NCBI GenBank assembly: GCA_963739435.1
Contig: CAVUAN010000005.1
Coordinates: 62,001-126,000, forward strand
Reading direction: 5' to 3'
DNA length: 64,000 bases
Source of the DNA: CAVUAN01 sp963739435
GTDB lineage: Bacteria > Acidobacteriota > Thermoanaerobaculia > UBA5066 > Gp7-AA6
Positions within the stretch are counted from its first letter, which is position 1, and each line of letters starts with the position of its first letter. A model generated the notes under the pieces. The model saw only the letters and a program-made list of their open reading frames with translations, searched no databases and had not been told where the DNA came from. Shown piece by piece: positions 20,095 through 27,900 of the stretch. The position numbers were made by a program, and so were the translations under genes.

Positions 20095-20717
20095 TCTCCC
20101 GAAGGTTTCCTGGTCTTGCCACGAGCCGCACACGCCGTCGCTCTCCTTCACGTCCAGCTCGAAGTCGTCTGTGCCGATGCGCTCCCTGACCTTTTGTCGC
20201 TCCCGCTCGAGGTTTTCGGCGAACTGCTGGTATTCGTAGCCGCTGACATCCTCGCCGAGTGCCTTCTTCGCACCCACGTATCTCTCGAAGAGGTCCCGGC
20301 CGGGCCCGCCCGACGCCGGGCGCCGGATCCCCGCTGTCTGTACGGAGCTGCGCGGGGTTTCGTTGGGGCCGGCTTGCCTCCCGCCTCGTGTGTCGCGAGC
20401 CCGGGGTCGGCCGGACGACAGCGCCCGAAAAGGCAGCATAGAAGCCGGGCCTCCGGCCCTCCTCCTTTTCGGCCTGCTGGCGCTCCCAGCGCTCGGCCAG
20501 CGTGCTGAAGTGGCCCTGGAGGGTCGTCAGCTTGTACCGCTCGGCGGCGTCGTCCATCTCGACGTTGCGCAACTGGCGCAGCATCGCTTCCACCTGCCGG
20601 CGCGACTCGATCGGAGCCTTCCCGGCCCCGCCGTAGAGAAAGGCGCCGTACTCGGCGTTCAGGCGCTCGATCGCGCGCTCGAGCTCGGACCAGTTCCCGC
20701 TCGAAGGCCATCCCCAT
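20091..20717 (-). CDS. MXAN_5187-like conserved hypothetical protein, frameshifted
   Basis: Pieces in different frames read, in order, MGMAFEREL / SELERAIERLNAEYGAFLYGG / RRQVEAMLRQLRN ... TLAERWERQ / LFERYVGAKKALGEDVSGYEY / ERIGTDDFELDVKESDG. This order matches the conserved cytosolic domain I know from MXAN_5187-type proteins, whose function is unknown. Breaks lie at about 20700 (extra G) and in the linker at about 20400, plus at least one near the C-terminus. The stop is placed at 20091-20093 because that frame gives an ATGA overlap with the TPR gene. It starts only 14 bp from the divergent selA start. Confidence 0.5.
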
Positions 20718-20731
20718 ATAGTAACGGGGCC

Positions 20732-22064
20732 ATGGGCAGGGCACATCCCCCTTCGATGGACGCACTGCTCGGCCGGGCCGCAAGGCGAGCGGCTGACGGC
20801 CGTTTACGGGCCGCGAGGCGGTCAAGGAGGAGCTCCGGCACGCCATGGCCGCAGGCGAAATCGAGCCCCAGGCCCTGGCGGACCGCGCCGGGAAGTCCCT
20901 CGAGCTCCGGTTTTCGCCCACCCTCCGCCGCGTCTTGAACGGCACCGGCGTTCTCCTGCACACCAATCTGGGACGGTCGCCTCTCGTCGGGAGCCGCGAG
21001 TCAGCCCTCGACGAGATTCTGCCGGGCTAGTCTCCGTCGAGTTCGACTCGCCTCCGGCGGCCGCGGCAGGCGGCAGGACCATATTCGGGCGGCAGCGCGG
21101 GACCTGTTCGGGGCCGAGGATGTGATGGCGGTCAACAACAATGCCGCCGCCGTGTTCCTCTCGCTCGCGGCGCTCGCGCGAGGGCACGTCGTCCTCGTCT
21201 CGCGCGGCGAGCTCGTCGCGATCGGCGGGTCCTTCCGGGTCCCCGAGATCCTCGAGGCCTCGGGTGCGCAGCTTCTCGAGGTCGGCACGACCAACCGCAC
21301 GACGATCGACGACTACCGCCGCGCGCTCGCCGGCGCAACCGGCGCTCCTCCTGACCGTGCACCCTTCCAACTACGAGATCCGCGGGTTCACCGAACGGCC
21401 GGACCCCCGCGACCTCAAGAGCCTCGCCCGCGAGGCCGGCATTCCGTGGCTGCACGACCAGGGCACGGGCTGCGTCGAGCCGCTCGACGCGTTCGGCGTC
21501 TCCGGCGAGCCCACGGTGGCCTCCTGCCTGGCCGACGGAGCGGACCTCGTGACGTTCTCCGGCGACAAGCTCTTCGGAGGCCCGCAGGCCGGATTTGTCG
21601 CGGGGCGCGCCGATCTTGTCGGTAAGCTCGCGGCGCATCCCGTCGCCCGCGTCGTTCGGCCCGACAAGATGACGCTAGCGGCTCTCGCGGCCACGCTGCA
21701 TGCCTGGAAGCGGGGGCACTGGCGCGAATTTCCGATCTACCGCGCGGCGGCCGCGAGCCTCGACTCTCTCGAATCGCGCGCCGCGGCGATTGAGGCCCGG
21801 CTCTCGCACCGCTCTCTCTCGACCGAAGTCGTACCCTCCCTGGCTCTCTTCGGCGGCGGGACGAGCCCCGAGAAGACATTTCCCTCGCGTGCGCTCGCCG
21901 TCACCGTAGCGGGCCTCTCGGCCGACCAACTGGCGGCGCGCTGGCGCGCGCTGCCCGTACCGCTCGTCGGGCGCGTCAACGAGGGTCGCGCCCAGGTCGA
22001 TCTGCGAACGATTCTCGAAGGTGAAGACGGCGAGCTCGCCGAAGCGCTGGCGGCCTGCTCGTGA
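20732..22064 (+). pseudogene. selA: L-seryl-tRNA(Sec) selenium transferase SelA, five frameshifts
   Basis: Homology to SelA runs the full length: GTGVLLHTNLGRSPL, SVEFD, AVNNNAAAVFLSLAAL, VSRGELVAIGGSFRVPEI, GTTNRTTIDDY, and the PLP lysine in TFSGDKLFGGPQAG. The frame changes five times: extra bases near 20777, 20811 and 21338, missing bases near 21022 and 21051. From 21340 to the stop the frame is clean. SelA makes Sec-tRNA from Ser-tRNA(Sec). Because every block is well conserved, this is either a sequence error or a very young pseudogene. No selB or tRNA-Sec is in the window. Confidence 0.75.
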
Positions 22065-22088
22065 AGACCGGCGTGCGATAATTCGCGC

Positions 22089-22307
22089 GTGCGTGGCCGG
22101 CGCTTCTCGCTCCTCCTCCTTGCCCTGTCGGCCGTTTTCCTTCTCGTGACCCTCGAGGTCGGAGGCTGCCGCAAGAAGGCCGCGACGCCCGCCTACCCCG
22201 GACCCGCCAAGCTGCCGACCGCAGCCCCCTACAAGGCGCCGCCGACAAAGGTCTGGCCGACTCTGCTCCCGGGCCAGCCCACCCCCCGCCGCCCCATTCC
22301 GAGGTGA
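22089..22307 (+). CDS. Small proline-rich lipoprotein
   Basis: A 72-residue protein starting at GTG 22089, 24 bp after selA. The N-terminus is basic (VRGRR), followed by a hydrophobic stretch and a lipobox-like V-G-G-C (Cys at about 28). The remainder is Lys/Pro/Thr-rich. It would be a short anchored lipoprotein with no recognisable domain. Coding support is limited to the signal-like N-terminus, so it could be a chance frame. Confidence 0.4.
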   Translation: MRGRRFSLLLLALSAVFLLVTLEVGGCRKKAATPAYPGPAKLPTAAPYKAPPTKVWPTLLPGQPTPRRPIPR

Positions 22308-22315
22308 CCCAAGGC

Positions 22316-22480
22316 GCCCGGGCATCGGGCCCGGCCTCCCCGCGTCCGGCCCGCGGCGCAGTTGGCGGAAGCAGCACGCGCCGCTCAGGCCGGGGGCACC
22401 CGCCATCCGGGCTCCTGAGAATTCGCCGCGAGTGTGCCCCCTCCAGCCTCCCGCGGTGAGGCCGGGCCCGCTGCCCGGGC
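22316..22480. repeat. Structured repeat family B, copy 1
   Basis: A 165-bp element with GCCCGGGC at both ends. It has nested stems: outer CGGGCCCGGCCTC (22326-22338) with GAGGCCGGGCCCG (22458-22470), a hairpin GCGGCGC/GCGCCGC (22353-22384), and an inner stem GGGGGCAC/GTGCCCCC (22392-22399, 22434-22441) around a 34-nt variable loop. The second copy is at 53921-54084, where the outer stem has a different but still complementary sequence. It occupies most of the 309-bp gene-free stretch 22308-22616. The rest holds a hairpin with CCGTCG/CGACGG arms and a short TGTCAG/CTGACA stem next to the regulator stop. Confidence 0.8.
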
Positions 22481-22616
22481 TCACTCTGGGGCCTCAGTCA
22501 GAGGGGCGGAGGGGTGGCGGGGGCGGAGGCCCCCGTCGCTGCGCGCCAGCGCACCGACGGGGTCGCACCCGCCAGGACCCCGCAGCCCCGGCTTGTCAGC
22601 GAACAGGAACTGACAG

Positions 22617-23975
22617 CTAGACGTCTAGACCGTGCTCGCGGAGCTTCGTCTCGAGGCGCCGCGGCGTCAGGCCCAAGGCCAGCGCCGCCGCCGAGCGGTC
22701 GCCCTTGGCCTTCTCGAGAGCCCGGGCGAGGGCGGCCCGCTCGGCGGCTGAAGCCGCGCGGTCCCGCACGGCCTCGAGCGACTCGTCGCGGGCGGCCGGG
22801 GCGGACGCCGGGGCCTCGGGCGCCAGACGCAGGTGGCGCAAGGCGATCACGTTGTCCTCGGCGAGAATGATCGCCCTTTCGAGACAGTTGCGCAGCTCCC
22901 GCACGTTGCCCGGCCATTCGTAGGCCAGCAGCCGCTCGCGCGTCTCGGCATCGACCGTCATCGTCTTCTTTCCCAGCTCCCGCGGCAGCTCGCGCAGGAA
23001 GAAGTCGACGAGGGGATCGATGTCCTCCGGCCGCTCGCGCAGCGGCGGAATGCGGATCGGGAACACGCGCACGCGGTAGAACAGATCCTCCCGGAAGACT
23101 CCCTGTGCCACGAGGGCGTCGAGCGGCCGATTCGAAGCGGAGATGATCCGAACATCGACCTGGATGGGCGACGTGCCTCCCACGCGGTGAAAGGATTTCT
23201 CCTGCAGAACGCGCAGCAGCTTCGCCTGCGTGGCCGCCGTCAGCTCGCCGATCTCGTCTAAGAACACGGTCCCGCCGTCGGCAAGCTCGAACTTGCCCAG
23301 GCGCCGGCCCGCGGAGCCGGTGAAAGACCCGCGCTCATGTCCAAAGAGCTCGCTCTCGAGCAGCGTGTCGGGAATCGCCGCGCAGTTGATCGCCACGAAC
23401 GGCCGGTCCCGGCGAGACGACAGCGTGTGGATCGCCCGCGCGAAGAGCTCCTTGCCCGTCCCGCTCTCGCCCTCGAGCAGCACCGTCGCGTCCGTCGACG
23501 CGACGCGCTCCGTCTCGGCGCGGATCGTCTTCAAGGCGGCCGATTCGCCCACGATCGGAGGCATCTGCCGCGACTGCGCCTCGGCGAAGAGCAGCGACTG
23601 GCGCCGCCCGGCCCGCCGCTCGAGCGCCCGGGAGACCAGCAGGCGCAGAAGGTCCGGATCGACCGGCTTGGTGATGAAGTCCTCGGCTCCGCGTTTCATG
23701 GCGTCGACGGCGGTCTCGATCGACCCGAAGGCCGTCATCACGAGCACGGGCAGCGTCGGGTCGAGCAGTCGCGCCGCGTCGAGGACCGCCAGGCCGTCCG
23801 CGCCGGGCAGACGCCAGTCGGTGAGAACGAGATCGACCGGCCCGCCGGCGCGCAGGCGCTCGACGGCCGCCGAGCCGCTGGCCAGCCCCACGACCCCGTG
23901 CCCCTCGGCGCGCAGCATCTCCTCGAGCATCTGGCGCAGGGAGGTCTTGTCCTCGACAACCAAGACTGTCGGCAT
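22617..23975 (-). CDS. pilR: Sigma-54-dependent response regulator (NtrC/PilR-like)
   Basis: A 452-residue protein: receiver domain (1-115, phosphoacceptor Asp53 in LTDWRLPG), AAA+ domain (about 140-365, Walker A GESGTGKE, Walker B GGTVFLDEIGEL), and a Fis-type HTH at the C-terminus (about 415-452). The sigma-54 contact loop reads GSFTGS instead of GAFTGA. It is the first regulator in a pilus gene region that also has a PilS-like kinase (37581-39369) and a pilin gene with a -24/-12 promoter, so a PilR role is likely. The pairing is inferred from position. Confidence 0.85.
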   Translation of the reverse strand: MPTVLVVEDKTSLRQMLEEMLRAEGHGVVGLASGSAAVERLRAGGPVDLVLTDWRLPGADGLAVLDAARLLDPTLPVLVMTAFGSIETAVDAMKRGAEDFITKPVDPDLLRLLVSRALERRAGRRQSLLFAEAQSRQMPPIVGESAALKTIRAETERVASTDATVLLEGESGTGKELFARAIHTLSSRRDRPFVAINCAAIPDTLLESELFGHERGSFTGSAGRRLGKFELADGGTVFLDEIGELTAATQAKLLRVLQEKSFHRVGGTSPIQVDVRIISASNRPLDALVAQGVFREDLFYRVRVFPIRIPPLRERPEDIDPLVDFFLRELPRELGKKTMTVDAETRERLLAYEWPGNVRELRNCLERAIILAEDNVIALRHLRLAPEAPASAPAARDESLEAVRDRAASAAERAALARALEKAKGDRSAAALALGLTPRRLETKLREHGLDV

Positions 23976-24018
23976 ACGCGGCTAGAGTAAGGGTAACGCG
24001 CTTGCCGGGAGGCGAGAC

Positions 24019-24954
24019 TTACTGATTGGGAGGCTTGGGCTGGCTCGCCGCGTCCGCTGCCCCCGGGAAGGACGGCTGTGAGGCCGCCGGGGCTGCGTAC
24101 AGAGTTCCCAGGCCGTAGGGTGTCGGGGCGGGCGGCGGAGGCTGGTTGGACGTCCCTGAAGCCGCCGTGCCGGCTGAAGCCGGGCCCGCTGCAGCCGTCT
24201 TCGCCGCAGCCGCGGCCGCAGCGGTTTCCGCTGCCGAAGCCGGCGGGGGCGCCGCGACCCACTGCGGCGAGAAGCGGAAAGCGGCGACGATCTTGTCTCC
24301 GACGGGGATGGCGGCCGTGAAGGCGACCGTCTCGGAAGGCTCGAGGCTCCCCTTGGACAGGGACGCCTCGGCGGTGCCGAGCATCTCGCCGTTCTCGTCC
24401 AAGGCCGTGACGGACATCCGGGCATTGTTGGCCGCGGTGCCGCCGAAATTGCGCAGCGAGCCGCGCATGAGCACGTTGACGCCCGACTTCGTCTGGTCGT
24501 AGCCTGCCACGTCGAGCCGCGCGGCTCCCTTGCCCGTTTCGCCCTTCTTGTCCCCTGATGTCTGGCCGTAGGCCAGCGCCTGGACCGTCTCATGCGAGAC
24601 GTCCGCATCGGTCAGTTTCACTTTCGCCTTTGGACCTTCCTTGCCCTGGCGCAATGCCTCGGCTGGCGTCTGGGGCGGAGCCACGGCGGCGGGCTCCGGC
24701 GCGGGGACGGCCTTCTTTGCGGCCGAGGTCGCCTTCAGGTCGATCTCCGAGACGGGGACGGAGAGAACCGTGCCGTCGGGGCGGGTCAGGATGGCATTGC
24801 TGCCCTGCTGCACCCACGGCCCCTTGAGGTCGATCCTCGAGCCGCCCTTCAGCACGACGACGTCGGAAGCCGTTGCCAGGGCCGTCGGCAGCAGCAGAGC
24901 GAGCAGGAAGCCAGCCAGCCCGAAACCGAGGCCGACAGCCCTCCGCGGCCTCAC
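24019..24954 (-). CDS. Exported FxLYD-domain protein
   Basis: A 311-residue protein starting at GTG 24954, overlapping the stop of the PilY1-like gene. The signal peptide is clear (about 1-29, ...ALATASD). A short beta module (VVLKGGSRIDLKGPW...) resembles a small exported sensor strand domain. Residues about 150-225 (VLMRGSLRNFGGTAANNARMS...) fit the FxLYD fold of extracellular adhesion-like domains. The tail is Ala/Pro-rich and disordered. Its position downstream of the PilY1-like gene suggests a pilus or surface accessory, but there is no direct evidence of function. Confidence 0.65.
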   Translation of the reverse strand: MRPRRAVGLGFGLAGFLLALLLPTALATASDVVVLKGGSRIDLKGPWVQQGSNAILTRPDGTVLSVPVSEIDLKATSAAKKAVPAPEPAAVAPPQTPAEALRQGKEGPKAKVKLTDADVSHETVQALAYGQTSGDKKGETGKGAARLDVAGYDQTKSGVNVLMRGSLRNFGGTAANNARMSVTALDENGEMLGTAEASLSKGSLEPSETVAFTAAIPVGDKIVAAFRFSPQWVAAPPPASAAETAAAAAAAKTAAAGPASAGTAASGTSNQPPPPAPTPYGLGTLYAAPAASQPSFPGAADAASQPKPPNQ

Positions 24955-27900
24955 TGCTGCTCCTTCCAGTTCACGTTGATCGTGTTGAGCGAACCGGCCG
25001 AGTTCTGTTGCTGCACGGCGCCTCCTGAGAATAGGACCATATCTATTGTATTCCCGGTTGGCGACGTGGACTGGGAGGCCGAAGACAGGCCCGTTCCCAG
25101 GTTCTGGCGGTAGTCGGCGTAGGTGCCCGTCTGGGCGCCCAGGTTGTAGCCGCCGTTGCCGTTCAGGAAGAAGAACCGGTAACGGTAGGAGCTGCCCTCC
25201 GTCGAGCAGGGGTTATTGGCATCCGGAGTGAACGTGATGAGGGTCAGGTATCCCTGCGTCGAGAACACCGACGAGGTGGTCTTCTCGTTCTGTGTCGCGA
25301 AATCCAGGTAGAACCCCGTGCACGGCGCGGTGACGCAGCCCGTGTCGGAGGAGCCGGGGCCCACGCCGGCCGGCGTTATCCCGCCCGCGGGAGTGATGTT
25401 GCGCAGGTTGTCCGGAACCGCCGTGAATGTCTGGTTGGAGTCCACGACGAAGTGGAACCGGTTGACGAACGGCACGGGCGCATTCGGGGGGCACGGAGCA
25501 ACGGCGCAGCGGGTGTTGAGCTGTGCCAGCTCCGCCCGGTTGCCGGTGCCGAACGCGACGCCGAGGGTCGGCCGATTGCCGCCCGAAAGGAAGATCAGGC
25601 CCGGATCGATGAAGATGGGCTGGTTCGGCTCGGGGTCCGTCGAGGGCGTCTTGAACAGCAGGAACGGCTGGTATCCAGTCAACAGACTGCCGACCAGGTC
25701 GCCGCGCTTCGGCAGCGTCGTCGCGTCCGGGGTGAGATCGATGCGCCACATCTGGCCGTTGATGTCGCCGAGGTACGCCAGGTCGAGGTACCCGTCGTCG
25801 TTGTAGTCCACGACGGCGGGAGAGGCCGGCATCGGCGCGAACTTGACGGTCAGGCCGCCGCCGTCCAGTCCGTTGACTGCCTTGAACAGGATCTTGCCCG
25901 TCTCGACATCCACGATGTAGAAGGACCGGCCGCGCGTGGCCTTCTTGAACGGCGCGACGAGCTGGTCGGCGTCGAGCACGGTGTCTCCCGGCGAGAACGA
26001 AGAGTCTTCGCCGCCGCCGAAGAGCGCCACGTACCGGTCCTCCGTTCCCGCACCGTTCAAGATCTTGATCCGGCCGACGACAGGCCGCGACCAGGTCTCG
26101 CCGATTTTCGCGTAGGTCGGCAGGGCGCAGGTCGTCGGCTGGACCGAGCAGTCGTCGGTCAGCTCCCAGAGGACTTGCGGGTAGACGCTCGGGCAGCCCG
26201 CTCCCGTGCCGTCGAGGCAGGCCGGCGAGTTGTCCTTGGCAACCGAGATCTTGCCGAAAGTGGGGCTGACCGGGTTCGTGTCGATCGCGTCGGGGTACGT
26301 CATGTCGAGCGCGTAGACGAACTGCCCGCCCTGGCGCAGCCCGCCGACGACGACGGTCTTCCAGTCGCGGTTGACGGCGACGGGCGCGACGACGAAGTTC
26401 GTGTCGATGAAGACGTCCGCCGTCCCGAAGGAGCCGTCCATGAAGTACTGGGGCGCCGGCGGGTACCGGAGCAGGCTCGGGAACTTGCCGGGCATGAGGT
26501 TCCGGAGCGCGTAGCCGAACATTTCGCGCCCCGTGCCGAGGTCGAAATTGTTCGGGTAGTTCACGGCGTCACGGCCCCAGACGCCGCCGTCGAAGGCGTG
26601 CACGAAAGTATCGTTGGCGCCGACCACGATGACGCGGCGGCGGAACTGGTGGAGATTGGCGAAGTCGGTGTAGTGCTTCCCGTTCGGGGCCAGGTTCGCC
26701 GACAGGTACTGGAAGTAGCGCGGCGGCTCGACCACGATCGGCTCCGAGTGGAAGATGTCTCCCAGCTTGTGGGCATAGCCCTTCGGGGCCGCCTCGCCGT
26801 CCGTCCGGAACTGCGGGGGATCGCCGGGCGCCGGCGCATCGTCCTGGTAGAAGTACGAGTACCGCTGCTGCTGGCCGCCGTTGGGGCCGATCGGCACCGG
26901 GTAGCTGCCGAGCGTGTTCAGGATTTCGTCCCGCGTTCCGAAGGCGGACACGCCGCCCCGCAGGAAGTTGACGATGTTGACGGTCAGGGCCCTGTCGGGG
27001 ATGGAGACCGCGCTCAACCCCATCGAGGTCACGAGGCTGTTGAAGCACGCGCCCGTGCAGGGTGCCGTATTGGGCATCAGCTCATGCCGCGCCAGAGGCA
27101 CCGTCGTGCCGCCGGCCCCCGTGGCCCAAACGAGCTTGCGGCCCGGCCAGACGTCGATCTCGGGCGCCTTGGCCGCCGGGTTGGCCGCCCCCGGAGCCTG
27201 GTTGTCCCCGAGGCTCGGCACCGGGTTCGTGTAGCCGAGCACCCGGGCTGCGTTCCAGACCGGCTTGCGCACGATGGGCGACGGATCGTTCGGGACGGTC
27301 TCATCCGGGAACGCCAGCGCGGAAGCCGCCGGCGTCGGGGTCGGAGTGGGCGGAGGCCCCGGCGTCGAGGTCGGGCCTCCCAACGGAGTCGGCGTCGGCG
27401 TCGGCAGAGCATTGGCGGTGACGACCGGGATGTTGCCGTTCGAGTCGAGCTTGAAGCTCTTGAGGTAACCGCTCCAGATTGCCCACTGCGAGAGGGAGCC
27501 GTCCTCGTTGACGTGGCTCGGGATGACCGCCCCGACCTGCGCCGTGTCGGAGAAGCCGGCCGCAAACGCCGGCACGCTCGGCGCGGAGAAGAAATTGGGG
27601 CTGCTCTTGAAGTTGAGGATGTTCTCGAGAGCGGCCTTCAGCGTTGCCCGGTCGGTAGCGGCAAAGACCGCGCCGCCGGAGTTGGCGGCGATGCACTGGA
27701 AGGTCGGATCGGTCGGATCGAGACCGAGGGCCACGATGTAGACCGGCACGCCCGACAGGCGGACGCTCGAATCGAGAGCGTGGGCCGCTGCGCGCGCTCC
27801 CACCGGGTTTTCCGGCAGCGGGATCGTGCCGAGGTCTCCCGAGGGGCCCTTCGTCGTGGGGCCGCCCACGCAGGCGTTCGACTGGCATTCGTCCAGGCCG

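Noticed and set aside
22481..22616. Intrinsic terminator after the response regulator
   Set aside because: The TGTCAG/CTGACA stem has only six base pairs and no T-tract follows on the regulator strand.
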